Shown: positions 11,212 through 22,292, counted from the stretch's first letter. The stretch: 64,000 nt of DNA from Phascolarctos cinereus (GCF_002099425.1 NW_018343969.1:1946001-2010000); one strand, 5' to 3'. Notes: generated from the sequence alone by a model not told the origin. A program made the numbers and translations.

Positions 11212-11406
11212 TGTTGTTGTTTAGTAACATGAACACCTTGTGATCCTTTTTGGAGCTTTCTTGGCAAAGATACTGGATTAGCTGCTATTTCCTTTTCCAG
11301 CTCATTTTTGTAGATGAGGGAACCGAGACAAACAAGGTTAAGTGACTTGCCTGGAGTCTCATAGCTAGTAGCTGTCTAAGTTCAGATATGAACTCAGGTT
11401 TGCCCC
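11212..11406 (-). mobile_element. Long tRNA-derived SINE, head-truncated or diverged
   Basis: Antisense copy beginning with the TTGTTGTTTAGT tail complement, then TTTCTTGGCAAAGATACTGG, TAGATGAGGGAACCGAGACA and AAGTGACTTGCC. It fades out before the CCACCTAGCTGCC head. Confidence 0.75.
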
Positions 11407-11409
11407 AAC

Positions 11410-12889
11410 TAAGATGTCCAAAGAACCCAAAATGGCATTTGGGTCATTTATCCAAAGCATACAAAATCCCAGAAATGGCTTTTGTTGATGATTTCTAAAG
11501 TGAAAAACCCACCTAATTATTTAAATGCTCGGGTTAATGTACAATGACATCTTTTCTATGGATATTCTAGGACTTTGACTTCCCTGAGTTATATACCAAG
11601 CAATACGATCTCTGAATCTAAGATTGTGTACATTTTAATTGCCTTTTAAAAAGAAACAGAATTCCAGGTGTTTAAGGTTTGATAACATTGGATATGGAAA
11701 ACAGAAGCTAAGGATGAATAAAAGAAAATTCTGAATTTTCAAATACTGATGAGTATAAGAATGATATGAATAATAGAAATAGCCCAGAGAGTAGCATAAG
11801 ATCTTTAATTAGGTTTGCAGTGTGACTGTTTTGGTTCTAGACAGGGCAGGCTGAGTTATCTGTGATCTCAGTAGAAAATAAATTAAGTACTTCAGTGACA
11901 AGGTATTAAAAAAATACCTGTGATTTCTTTTAAATGCCAAAGAAATGCAGAAAGCAATGAAACTGGATGAATTTTTATGATATTATGGTGTTTAGTAACA
12001 GTTACAGTGATTTATTGTAAAATAACCTACTTAGGGTCACATGCTGTATTCAAAAAACAAAGGAGTCTGAGCAGCAGCTATGTCAGTCTTTCAAAGGATC
12101 TCATAATGAGGGTATTGTTCTAATATGAAGATTGAAACCAAATTATATCCTTATATCCAAATCATTCTTCATGCCCTAATATAAACCTGCTGCTAGCAGT
12201 CCACCAAACATTTAAGAGGCCTTCCTAGTCTTCTTGACCAATGGAGCTCAAAGATGGTCTAATGGCTCTCCTACATGATGTTATCTTTTAGATAGTTTCT
12301 CCTGTGTGTTCCTTTGTTAGTAACATGTTGTGAGCTACTCATGCACTCCTTGTGCCTAACTTTATACTTTAGGCGGTAATATGTAAGTTGCAAGTTGTTA
12401 CTACGTCAGAGACTATTGTTTTCCATGACTTGAAACCACACAACACCACAGGAATGATATTGTTGTTAAAATGGTGGGGCTTTGTTTCAGGGAGAAGCTT
12501 GGAGCAATTAAAAATGTCTCTGCAATTTCCCAATGGCAACATTATTCACCCTTTTCCACCTATTTAATATGAGACATAACCCGTTTTTTTTTCATCTGAA
12601 ATGCTTTCCTAACGTTTATATTAGACCAACTTTATACTTTGTCCCCCCAACTAGCACATCATTATCTGCATAATAGGCATTATTCTGTGTTGATGGATAA
12701 GCCAGACTCATTTTAGTAATTGTGCATTGCACTTAGGAGACCATGCAACATTCTCAGATTTGGTACAATAAACATAATAACATACATAAAGAGGAGCATC
12801 AGAAACACCTCATTATCTATAGGTAATTTCTCTTCATTTAAACTCTGTTCTGTATATCCTCCATGATGGTGGTGAACAACTTTTCTTCA
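11410..12889. other. No recognisable feature
   Basis: AT-rich DNA without clear SINE, LINE or coding signature. Confidence 0.4.
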
Positions 12890-12906
12890 AACTTATTTTT
12901 CTTTTT

Positions 12907-13700
12907 GGGTAGGTGATTCTTGGTTTTAATACTAGCTCCTTTGACCTCTGGAATATCATATTTCAAACCCTCTGATCCCTTAATGTAGGCTCTGCTAAAT
13001 CTTGTGTTGTCCTGATTGTGTTTCCACAGTACATGAATTGTTTCTTTCTGGCTGCTTGCAATATTTCCTCCTTGACCTGGGAACTCTAGAATTTTGGCTA
13101 TAATATTCCTAGGAATTTTCTTTGGCCATCTCTTTCAGGAGGTAGATTCTTTCAATTTCTATTTTAACCTCTGGTTCTAGAATCTCAGGGCAGTTTTCCT
13201 TGATAATTGTTTGAAAGATGATGTCTAGGCTCTTTTTATAGCTTTCAAGTAGTCCAATAATTTTTAAATTATCTCTCCTGGATCTATTTTCCAGATCAGT
13301 TGGTTTTTTTCCCAATGAGATATTTCACTTTGTATTCTATTTTTTTCCCCATTCTTGTGGTTTTGTTTCATAGTTTCTTGATTTTTCATAGAGTCATTAG
13401 CTTCCATTTGCTCCATTCTAATTTTCAAGGAATTATTTTCTTCACTGAGCTTTTGGACCTCCTTTTCCATTTGGCAGATTGTGGTTTTTAAGATATTCTT
13501 CTCCCCATTGATTTTTTGGACCTCTTTTACCATTTGGGTTAGTCTATTTTTAAGGTGTTATTTTCTTCAGTATTTTTTTGGATCTCCTTTAGCAAGCTGT
13601 TGACTTGTTTTTCATGATTTTCTTGTATCACTCTCATTTCTCTTCCCAATTTTCCCTCTACTTCTCTTACTTGCTTTTCAAAATCCTTTTTGATCTTTTC
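12907..13700 (-). pseudogene. L1 ORF1 remnant (coiled coil and RRM start)
   Basis: From about 13700 leftward the minus strand reads MEKIKKDFEKQVREVEGKL, then heptad-rich sequence with QKLSEENNSLKIRMEQME (13264-13533). It continues into DLENRSRRDNLKIIGL, the ORF1 RNA-recognition-motif start, and KENCPEILEPEVKIEIERI (13109-13315). ORF1p is the L1 RNA chaperone; the coiled coil trimerises it. The frame shifts at least twice and the C-terminal domain ends at the premature tail, so it cannot be functional. Confidence 0.85.
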
Positions 13701-13799
13701 CATGGTCTGAGACCAGTTCGTGTTTTCTTGGAGGCTTTGGATGTAGGAACTTTGAGTTTGTTCTCTTCTTCTGGTTGTATGTTTTGATATTCTTTGTTA

Positions 13800-14697
13800 C
13801 CAAAGTAAGATTCTATAGCCTGAGTTTTTTGCACTGTTTACTCATGTTCCCAGGTAATTACTTGACTTTTTAATTCTGTTAAGGGAGAGCTCTGCTTCTA
13901 GTATGGAGGGTTTACTGTCCTAAGTTTCAGGGGCTTTGTGCAGCTGTTTTTAGAGATACTTCTAGGGACCTATAAATTTTCAGTTCTTCCAAAGTGCTAT
14001 GATCAAAAGAGAGATGTTTACTCCTTTCTTAGCCTGGGCTCTGGTCTATGAGTGACCACAAGTACTCTTTTCTGCCTTGGAACTGTGAGGAGAATTACCT
14101 CTTCACTGCCTCTACAAGCTTCACCACGCCAGTACTCCTCCTTGGCCCAGGATTGCCACCGAGAACTGTGACCCAGATCTAAGCACAGGCAAATCAAGAG
14201 ATTCCTGCTTCAGAACCAGCAAAGAGATCCCTGCAATCCCACTCTGATCAGCCACTCAATCCCTCACGTGGAGCCTAGAGCTCCAGAAGCAATCACTACC
14301 CTATGACTGTGTCAGGGCTGGGGCCAGGCTATGGTCCTTTCTTACCCAGGTCTGACAGACCTTTCCCACTGACCTTCTAAGTTGTCTTTGGCATTTGTGA
14401 GTTGAGAAGGCTGGAAACTGCCACAGCTGCCAGTGATTCAGTCCCCTGATGTGTGCTCCAGGTTTGCTGTGGCCCCATCTTTGCCTGCATGGCCCACACT
14501 GAACTGTGCTCCTCTCCTAGCCCAGTACAACAGGTCTTTCCCATCAACCATCCAGGTTGTCTTTGGCTGGAAATTTGTTTCACTCTGTCTTTTTGTGAGT
14601 TCTGCTGCTCTAGAATTTGTTTAGAATCATTTTTACAGGTATCTGGAGACTCAAGCAAGTCACTGTCTTCACTCCACCATCTTGGCTCTACCCCCTA
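13800..14697 (-). promoter_or_regulatory. L1 5' UTR / internal promoter region
   Basis: The ~900 bp between ORF1 and the L1 5' terminus is clearly GC-richer than its surroundings, as expected of an L1 5' UTR. Near its first bases the sense strand carries CCAAGATGG (complement of 14681-14689), matching the core of the YY1 site that positions transcription in human L1. Whether this copy keeps promoter activity cannot be judged from sequence. Confidence 0.6.
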
Positions 14698-14907
14698 CAC
14701 TTATTTTTTCCCTCCACTGAAATAGCTATTCAACTTAAAATTACTATGGCAAAAACTGGAGGATAGAAGTTACCAGATAATTTTCTTTTGTTTTCTTTTT
14801 TGTCCAGAGGTGATTTCACTGAAGTAGGGAATTTCCCTTGAGTAAACTCTTCACCATTGGAAATTTGCATCTGCTTTGCAACTAAAAGTACTGTAAATTT
14901 ATCTGGG

Positions 14908-15026
14908 ATACTGAGGGGTTAAGTGACTCTTCCCAAGTTTAGATCCATAACTCATCAAATAGGATTTGATCTTATGTCCTCTGAATCCAGAACTAGCGGT
15001 CTTTCCACTAAGCCACAATGCCTTGC
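14908..15026 (-). mobile_element. MIR/CORE-SINE fragment
   Basis: Antisense core: GGGGTTAAGTGACTCTTCCCAAG, a decayed CAAATAGGATTTGATCTTATG block, and AGCGGTCTTTCCACTAAGCCACA near the head. Confidence 0.55.
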
Positions 15027-15307
15027 CACAAGCCAGAGACTCTTACAGGAGGAAATAAAGAGGAAAACATTCCAAACATGGGGGACATATAGCCTGTGCA
15101 GAGATGCACAAGCCAGGGGAAGGAAATGGAGTGATAGGTACAGAGAAGAAGAAATGGTTCAATTTTACTGGAACAAAGAACATATCAAAGAGAGTAGTGT
15201 GGCACAGCCAACAGAAATATAGGTTGGAACCAGATTGTCACAGCCTGTGTGGGTGGTAGCTTCAAAGAGGCAAGTTACGCTCCATGTCAGGAAAATCTAT
15301 GTAACAA

Positions 15308-15556
15308 TTTTGTTGTTCAATCATGTCTGACTCTTCATGACCCTATTTGGGGTTTTCCTAGGAAAAATATTAGAATGGTTTGTCATTTCCTTTTTCAGCT
15401 CCTTTTTTTTATGCATGAGGAAACTGAGGTAAATAGGGTTCATGACTTGCCCAGGATCATACAACTAGTAAGTATATAAAGCCAGATTTGAACTCGGGAA
15501 GATGAATCTTCCTGGCTCCAGGCCCAGCATGCTATCCACTGAGCCACCTAGCTGCC
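15308..15556 (-). mobile_element. Long tRNA-derived SINE
   Basis: Near-complete antisense copy: TTTTGTTGTTCAATCATG tail end, GACCCTATTTGGGGTTTTCC, ATGAGGAAACTGAGG, a GACTTGCCCAGGATCAT core and the head ATCCACTGAGCCACCTAGCTGCC. Confidence 0.85.
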
Positions 15557-16066
15557 AAGTAACAGTTACAGCTATCCAAAAGTTGAATGGCTTGACTCAA
15601 GAACTGATGGGTTTCCTTCCTAGGAGATCTCCAAGCAAAGGCTGGATAAAACCTTGTCAGGGATGGTATTGTGGTGAGTTGTTTCTGTATGGGTTGGGCT
15701 CATTGATCACTGATATCCTTTCCAGCTCTCAAGAATGGTGATTCTATGTCAGAGAGGGGACTTCAACACTAGTTTCTAGATTCTAAGACCTGTTTTCTAT
15801 CCATTACAACATACTACCACTTCCTAGGTAATAGTATACTGCTTCAGAATACTGTAGAGCAATGAGGACTTTGGATATACGTTACACCACTTTCAAACAC
15901 ATTACTAACTTTTGATGTAACAAGACATTATTAAGACATCATCTTTGTCCTAGTCAACAAATAGGAAAAGATCCTGTCCATTATAACAGCACAATAGCTT
16001 CAGTGCTAATTAGCAAGATGTTTACAGCCCTCTCTGTGACATGGTTCTAGAGCCATTATCTTACTC

Positions 16067-16224
16067 CATTACTAAGAAATAATTACTTTTCACTGCCACT
16101 AAAGCCTTTAACAGGGAAATCAAGGTAGGGCAAAAAATACAAACTAACTGATAAGGATGAATATACTTTCAGATGGTGACATACAATTGTTTGACTATCC
16201 CTTCTCCCACCACTGATTCATATC
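16067..16224. repeat. 160-bp block, copy A
   Basis: This stretch recurs at 17210-17370 with roughly 84% identity by eye over its full length. It belongs to no family I recognise. Flanks on both sides are unrelated to the SINE that surrounds copy B, so A is the likelier original position. Confidence 0.7.
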
Positions 16225-16852
16225 CATGTCATAAAATTCTTCTTTTACTGATGCTGGGTTCTGATGACACAAAAAGTCTTGAATAATACAAAACATAGGT
16301 CAATTGAAGATTTTATTTTAACTTGTATTTTTATAATTCATGTAAAAGAACGATTATTTTTAATGAAATGGAAGTTCCCAATATACTTCAATTAAACTGG
16401 CAAACTTCAGACTCTTCCTGGCTCATGGGCTAAGATTTTTTTTTTTTTTGCTAAAATACTTGATTCAGTCAAGGCTTCTCTGAGACATTCTCTGTAAACA
16501 ATCTTTCAAAGTTAAAACTTACAAAGAGCTCCATTTATATTGTAGATTTGGATTTTTTCTAAAGGTTTTTAACGTAATGTGGAAATTATACACAAATGAT
16601 GGAAATCCTGAGCTTTTCAGTTTCATTGAACCTTTCTCCTTTGTGGACAAATGTATAATTTGCTTTGAGGTAGTGGGGAACTGAAATACACAAAAAGTGT
16701 AATAGTCAAAAGTAGCATAGTTTTTTATAATAAAGTGTGATATACTAAAGCATATTCCTGTTGATGTCTTATTAATATAACAATTCCTAAAAGAAAACAA
16801 ATGGCAGAGAATTATTCAATACTTTTACAAAAAAGTTCATTTTAGCCATATT

Positions 16853-17056
16853 AGAAAGGGAGCAAGAAAAGTGCTGGACTTAGGGTCAGAAAGACCTGGG
16901 TTCAAATCTAGCATCTGACACTTAGATTTGTGCATTCAGGCAAAAGACATATTAACTCTCATTCTATGTTTCATGAATTGTAAAAGGAAGATAATAATTG
17001 TACCTTCCTTACAAGGTCACTGGGAGGATAAAATGAGATAATTCATCTTAAGAGCT
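16853..17056 (+). mobile_element. MIR/CORE-SINE
   Basis: Sense copy with GTGCTGGACTTAGGGTCAG head, GACCTGGGTTCAAATC B box, a decayed core, and ACAAGGTCACTGGGAGGATAAAATGAGATAA-like tail. It abuts the next SINE directly. Confidence 0.7.
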
Positions 17057-17457
17057 TTGTTGTTGTTATTCAGTCATTTCAGTTGTGTCTGACTCTTCAT
17101 GACCCTATTTGGGGTTTTCTTGGCAAAGATACTGAAGTAGTTTGCCATTACTTCTCCAGCTCATTTTACACATGAGGAAACAGGCCGACAGGGTAAAGTA
17201 ACTTGTCTCTATCACTAAGAAATAATTACTTTTCACTGCTGATAGAGCCTTTGACAGGGAAAGCAAGGCAGGGCAAATAACACAAGGCAAAGTGGTAAAA
17301 GATGAATATACCTTCAGACAGAGACATATAATTGTTTGACTTTCCCTTCCCCCACTACTGATTCATATCTGCAGCTAGTAAGTATCTGAAGCTAGATTTG
17401 AACTTAGTTTTTCCTGAGCCTTGGTCTGGTGTTCTATACACTATGCTACCCAGCTTT
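17057..17457 (-). mobile_element. Long tRNA-derived SINE interrupted by block B
   Basis: Antisense SINE in two parts. 17057-17207 runs from the TTGTTGTTGTTATTCAG tail end to AAGTAACTTGTCT; 17371-17457 resumes with CAGCTAGTAAGTATCTGAAG and runs to the head. Between them lies copy B of the 160-bp block. About 10 bp of SINE core (the CAGGGTCACA-like words) is missing at the junction and no target duplication is visible, so it looks like replacement and not simple insertion. Confidence 0.8.
17210..17370. repeat. 160-bp block, copy B (inside a SINE)
   Basis: Diverged direct-orientation copy of 16067-16224. Shared words include CTAAGAAATAATTACTTTTC near the start and ACTGATTCATATC at the end. Copies A and B are 1.1 kb apart. 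Confidence 0.75.
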
Positions 17458-17762
17458 GCAAATCTTAAAGCACTACATAAACGTTAACTATGAGAATATT
17501 TTTACTACATGAGGTATTATTTGGATACCAGGGTGTTATTTGAATAACCTACACATAGGGTATATGGTTTTAATCTGCAAATACCCAACCTTGGTATATG
17601 TGGGAGCCTGGCAATAAAGATTTTTAAAATTTTTCATGCTTTAAGGTAGAAAGGTTATTTATTCTTTTAAATGTACTTCTTTTAAAGCACACAATTTAAA
17701 ACACCATTAAAGACTATGTGATAATTATTTTCTCTTTTTTCTAGTAATGATTTGGTGAAATT

Positions 17763-17870
17763 CAACAGGTATTTCTTAAGTACATAATCTGCATAAGATA
17801 CTAGGGATACAAAAGCAATAACAAAATAAGTGTACATTCTATTGTGGGGGGGATAGAAAGGAATGCACAC
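17763..17870 (-). mobile_element. L2 3' end fragment
   Basis: Antisense L2 terminus: CAGGTATTTCTTAAGTAC, ACTAGGGATACAAAAGCAA and TACATTCTATTGTGGGGG in order. Confidence 0.55.
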
Positions 17871-17987
17871 ATAGAAAATATATGGAGAGCATTTGGGAGG
17901 AAGAAAATTAATTATGAGTGTCAGGAAGATCTTGTAGAGCAGGCAGCACTCAAGCTGTGTCTAAGTGTCATATGATCAGAGATGTAG

Positions 17988-18155
17988 AAATGGAAGGGAC
18001 CACAGAAGCCATCTGGTCTAACCTCATCATTTTATAGATGAGGAAACTGAGGCCCAAAGAAGTTAAAAGCCTTGGCTAAGGTGACTTACATAGTATTGGA
18101 CATGGAATTTGAACTTAGATTCTCTGACTCCAAGGCTCTTTCCATTGAACATATT
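17988..18155 (-). mobile_element. MIR-type SINE
   Basis: Antisense copy: TAGAAATGGAAGGGACCAC, ATCATTTTATAGATGAGGAAAC, a weak core, TTTGAACTTAGATTCTCTGACTC and a GGCTCTTTCCATTGA head remnant. Confidence 0.7.
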
Positions 18156-18284
18156 ACCTTGATAATAATGACAAACTCCAAGAGTTGGAAATAAAGGAGC
18201 AAATAATTCTAAATGTGGAAGGAAATGTAATGTCATGTTCAAGGAACCATAAATAAATCAGTCTTATAGTAACATAGAAATATC

Positions 18285-18470
18285 TGAGTAGTAAAGTCAG
18301 ACTACAATGATAGCTTGGGATCAGATTTTCAAGGCCTTAAATGTCAGAGAAGTTTGTATTTTATTCTAGCAACAATAGGAAAACACAGAAGTTCCTTGAG
18401 CAGAAGGGTGACATGATCATATCTACATTTGAGGGATGTCAATTTGTCAGCTGTGAAGAGGATGGAGTGG
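18285..18470 (-). mobile_element. L2 3'-region fragment
   Basis: Antisense L2 covering AAGGCCTTAAATGTC, TTTGTATTTTATTCTAGCAACAATAGG and GAGCAGAAGGGTGACATGATC, the same interval as at 8578-8700 and 33.3 kb. Confidence 0.65.
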
Positions 18471-18479
18471 AGAAGACAG

Positions 18480-19584
18480 AAATGCATGAAGCAGAGAGAG
18501 CAAATGGTGAATTTATCACCAGAAATAGGTGATAGATACAGATGATATAAATATATAGAGAGATGTACATACAGCAAAGACAGGAAAGTTGTCAGGAAGG
18601 TTAATGGTAAATGATCTAGTCTTTTTTTATTTGCATTTCAATTGGATCAAAGTAGCTTCATTGCCCTAGCCTGAAGATGGATCTTGTATGTGTGAATGAG
18701 GGTAGGAACTAGAGTGGTAGTGATGTTTGGAATCTTGAAAATAGCATTAGGGAGACTCAGGGAATGCTGGAGTTAAATGGAAGTTACAAGGAATTTTCTA
18801 ACACTAAGTCAGATAGCTGTCAGGGACCACAGATATGTATTGAGGACTAGACAGAAATTTAAAAGAATAGATGTAACCCCTACGTAAGTAGCAAAAGTCA
18901 TCCAGGATGTTTCCAGATTAAGAGTATACCTATTCTTTTGAATTTCTCTGCCTAGTCCTCCTTCTCAGGCTTCTCAGCCTTTGCCTTGTGTATTTCCAAA
19001 TATGTGCCTTCCACTTGTGTGCCCTGATCACGGGTTCCTCTTATGCACCTCTTCAAGTATGTTTCCTGTCCATGTGTTTCCTATCTGTGTACTCTCCATT
19101 TGGGTCACTAGTCACACAATGTTTTTGTATGTTGGTAGTTTCCCCACTAGTGCTGCACCTTCCCATGGGATATTGTATTCTCTGTGTGCATGTAAACATA
19201 ATCTTTCCTTCTTGTTTTATTTGCATTTCTATTTAATTAAATTTCTTTTGTTTGAACTAATGTATACTGTTGCTAACTACCCAAAATAAGTACTTGGGGA
19301 AAGTAGTAAACCATATTTTTTTGAGTAGATGCTTACCCACAGAAAGTTTCTAACCTGGGATACTTTTAAAATAGGTGCTTGTGCAATGACAGACAGGGCC
19401 CTAGATACTACACATAATTATTAACAATTTTCTCCTCTGAATAACTAGTGCCATGGTTATCTGTTGTACATATGTTAGTCTTGTTTTCCTAAATGAGTTG
19501 TAATCCCCTTTAATGTTGTGGCTGTGGATACTTTCCTATCATCTTCCATGGTACCTAAGAGAGTCATGGGTGCATATAAGATGT
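18480..19584. other. No recognisable feature
   Basis: Mixed AT-rich DNA. 18960-19160 is somewhat richer in C and T and opens overlapping short frames, but no motif, splice pattern or homology is evident. Confidence 0.4.
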
Positions 19585-19585
19585 G

Positions 19586-19835
19586 AGGCAGCTAGGAGGA
19601 ACAATGAATAGAGAGGTGGACCAGGCGTCAGGAAGACCTATGTTCAAATCTGGTTTCACATACTCAGCAGTTGTGTGACCCTGCGTAAGTCGCTTAACCT
19701 CTGTTTGCTTGTTTCTTCTTCTGTAAGAAGGGTATAACAATAGCACCTACTTCCCAAGGTCACTGAGAGGATAAAATATTTTTAAAACCCTTTGCAAACC
19801 TTAAGTTGGTCTATAAATGCTAATTATTATTATTT
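19586..19835 (+). mobile_element. CORE-SINE with MIR-like tail
   Basis: Sense copy: GAGGCAGCTAGGAGGAACAA head, AGACCTATGTTCAAATCTGG B box, GTTGTGTGACCCTGCGTAAGTC core, then CAATAGCACCTACTTCCC and CCCTTTGCAAACCTTAAG, ending in a TTATTATTATT tail. Confidence 0.75.
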
Positions 19836-20321
19836 TATAAGTCATCCAATAAAAATTATTAATTAATTTGGTTGAATTTATCCAACTCAAACTGTGATTT
19901 TCCCTCCAGCTCTCTTCCCCTGGCTAATCCTAACTCTCCCTCTTATGTTAATCATATGACTGACCCAAAGAAAATATGAAACACAAAGTGGAAGATCTTT
20001 TAGTAAATTCTTTGGATCAACAAATAAGAGTCTTGGCATGGGGTAGTGGAGGAAAAGAAATTTTATGGATGGGAAAGTCCTGTCATTGGAAAAACTTGTG
20101 TTTCCAGTTCTCCCATGGCCAGATATGCAACTCAATTTGAAACACATGCACCAGTTCTTACTGAAGTAGATAATAGGGACAGTGAGTTAACACAGTGTAT
20201 CATTTCCCCTGATCAAGTGCTTTGAAAGGTAATTTTACTTTTAAAAGCGAATAAATATGGTCTCGGTCAATAATTTTATCACCTGCCACCCAATCATGTG
20301 GCAGGCCATAATGAAAATTAA

Positions 20322-20452
20322 AATTCACCTTTTGGGAGCACTTTGATTTTTACAGTGATTGACTCACAACAACCCTGTTAGAAAGACAGTATAAGTGTTA
20401 TCGTCACCCCCCTCTTAGAACTGAGGAAACCAAAACTGTGAGAAGTCAAGTT
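20322..20452 (-). mobile_element. MIR-type SINE, left part (interrupted by L2)
   Basis: Antisense MIR tail and body (CACAACAACCCTGTTAGAAAG, GAACTGAGGAAACCAAAACTG, GAGAAGTCAAGT). It resumes at 20681 after an L2 insertion. Confidence 0.6.
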
Positions 20453-20680
20453 GGTAAATATTTATTAAGCACCTCCTATGTGCCAGGCACTATGCTAAAT
20501 GCAGGAATCAACAAAGAAAGGCTAGAGACACCCCTCTTTTTCAAGAGACTCACATTCTAATGGGGGAGATGAAATGCAAATAACTATATGAAAACTGGCT
20601 GTATACAGGATATTCTGGAGGTAATCAATACAGGGAAGGCACTGTAATTAGAGAAGGAATAAAGACAGACTTCTTGTGGA
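20453..20680 (-). mobile_element. L2 3' end inserted in a MIR
   Basis: Antisense L2 from its very 3' end (TAAATATTTATTAAGCACCTCC, GTGCCAGGCACTATGCTAAAT) through ACATTCTAATGGGGGAGA and the ACTTCTTGTGG block. The MIR continues on both sides, so this L2 postdates it. Confidence 0.75.
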
Positions 20681-20790
20681 AGGAACTTGCCCAAGATCAC
20701 ATATCTATTAAATATCTTAGGTAGGATTTGAACTTATGTCTCCTAACTCCAAGACTAGCATTCCTTCCACTATACGATTACCTAGATTGC
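20681..20790 (-). mobile_element. MIR-type SINE, right part
   Basis: Continuation of the MIR at 20322-20452: GAACTTGCCCAAGATCACAT core, TAGGATTTGAACTTATGTC, AACTCCAAGACTAGCATTCC and TTCCACTATACGATTACCTAG head. Confidence 0.65.
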
Positions 20791-21015
20791 TACCAGATTT
20801 TAATTATGAGGTCACAACAAAGTAGTGTGAGGGCATAATAAAGATTCAGCTTCTCTTCTTACTTTTGTCTTGATGCTACGCACATCCTAGTGTTTTCTCA
20901 TTTTTAGTTGTTCATCACTTTTTAGTTTATTTTATTTGTGCTAATACCAAGCTAATTGACCTAGATGAACTCTAAACACCCAGTTTATACAACTTGCTGT
21001 AACTGTTGCTACAAA

Positions 21016-21232
21016 GAGTCATAGATTTAGAGTTAGAAAAGATCTTAGAGGATATTAAGAACAATCTTTTTTCTTTTTACCAGTGAAGAAATTGAGGAAA
21101 AAATTGGTTAATGACTTACCCAGGGTCACAGCAGGTGACTATATCATTAAATCTCACCCAAGCTGGGATTTTATCTAGGGTTTTCCTGACTCCAAGTCCA
21201 GTACCCTAACCATTACACCAGATTGCTTCTAG
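21016..21232 (-). mobile_element. MIR-type SINE
   Basis: Antisense copy from AGAGTCATAGATTTAGAG through GAAGAAATTGAGG, GACTTACCCAGGGTCACAGC and TTTCCTGACTCCAAGTCCAG to the head ATTACACCAGATTGC. Confidence 0.7.
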
Positions 21233-21591
21233 TAAATATTTTTTTCCCTTCAGAATTCCAGTCACTATACTTGCATGTTGTTAAAAACAGGTTCACTCAA
21301 AACAGATATACCTGACTTAATTATACAAATATACCATCTCTCTGGCAATCTCCTCTCACTCAAAAATCTCTAAATGATGCATATTTATAATGGAGCAAAC
21401 ACTACTCAGGGAAGGAGCTTGGATCCATTTCAACTTCCCTTCCTAGGAACCACCTGCTAGGATCCTTTGTATTTAGTCAATAAAAGAGGGGAATTTAATA
21501 AGTCACAGGATGCCCAGATGTGCCCTTGTACTTTTAGGGAAATTTCCAGTTCAGTACAAACATATGCTTATATTATAGAATTATACTGTAA

Positions 21592-21780
21592 GGCCATTAG
21601 ATTTTAGAATTTGAAGGAACTATAAGGACCATCTAGCCAGACCACTGAATTTCATGCATCTAGAAATTGAGGCCAAGAGAGGTTAAATGAAATATCCAGC
21701 TTCACATAGTGATAAATGTCAGATCTGGGCTTAAACTAGAAGTGTTGTTTCACAGCCTAAGCTTCTTCCCACAACACGAT
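21592..21780 (-). mobile_element. MIR-type SINE
   Basis: Antisense copy with AGAATTTGAAGGAACTATAAGG, AGAAATTGAGGCCAAGAGAGG, a weak core and CTAAGCTTCTTCCCACAACACG. Confidence 0.6.
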
Positions 21781-22099
21781 CAAAATTTGTTTAGTTAAAT
21801 TGAACTTTTAAAAATGTAGTTTAAATGCGCCAAACTTTAAAAAAAGATATGGAAAAGCTGAAAGAGCATCAGAGAAGAGTTATGAAAAAAGAGGTTATAA
21901 AAAGTGGGAAAATAGTTCTTTTGTAAATATGTGAAAGACTGACATACAATGGTCTTCAAAATTTCAAAAAAAAGTCATCAGGAGAGAGCTGGGCATATGA
22001 TCTACAGATTAATAGAATATGAGAGTTGGAGACAACCTCAAGGATACCTGGTCCAGTCCATAGATTAATGTAAACTCTTTCTACAACATTTGTGAAGAG

Positions 22100-22215
22100 T
22101 GGTCAGTAGATTGTGAGCTCCTTGAATGCAGGAACTGTCTTTTGCCTCTTTCTATATTCCCAGTGCTTAGCACAGTTCTGGTACATAACAGGTGCTTAAT
22201 GAATGATTATTGGAC
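22100..22215 (+). mobile_element. L2 3' end
   Basis: Sense L2 terminus: TTGTGAGCTCCTTGAATGCAGG, CCCAGTGCTTAGCACAGTTCTGG and ATAACAGGTGCTTAATGAATG, with the normal 3' stop. Confidence 0.75.
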
Positions 22216-22219
22216 TTAT

Positions 22220-22292
22220 AAACCATTCCACTTGAAGACCACCAGTAAAGAAGAACCCACTACATCTTGAGAGAGGCCATTCCACAGGTGGT
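22220..22292 (-). mobile_element. L3/CR1 fragment
   Basis: CCAGTAAAGAAGAACCCACTACATC and GAGGCCATTCCACAG match the L3 3'-region seen at 48.7 kb. The next SINE interrupts it. Confidence 0.45.

Larger units (their letters stand above)
12891..14698 (-). mobile_element. L1 with complete 5' end but 3' end inside ORF1
   Basis: An antisense L1. The right end has CCATCTTGGCTCTACCCCC (14677-14695), the complement of the L1 5' terminus (G-rich, then GAGCCAAGATGG). The left end is an A/G-rich tail (AAAAAGAAAAA in sense) placed directly on ORF1 sequence at about 12907, with no ORF2 or L1 3' UTR. ATTAAA lies 18 nt before the tail in sense orientation. ACTTATTTTT flanks both ends (12891-12900; 14699-14708 plus one extra T) as a probable target duplication. 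This fits copying of a prematurely polyadenylated L1 transcript. Confidence 0.75.
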
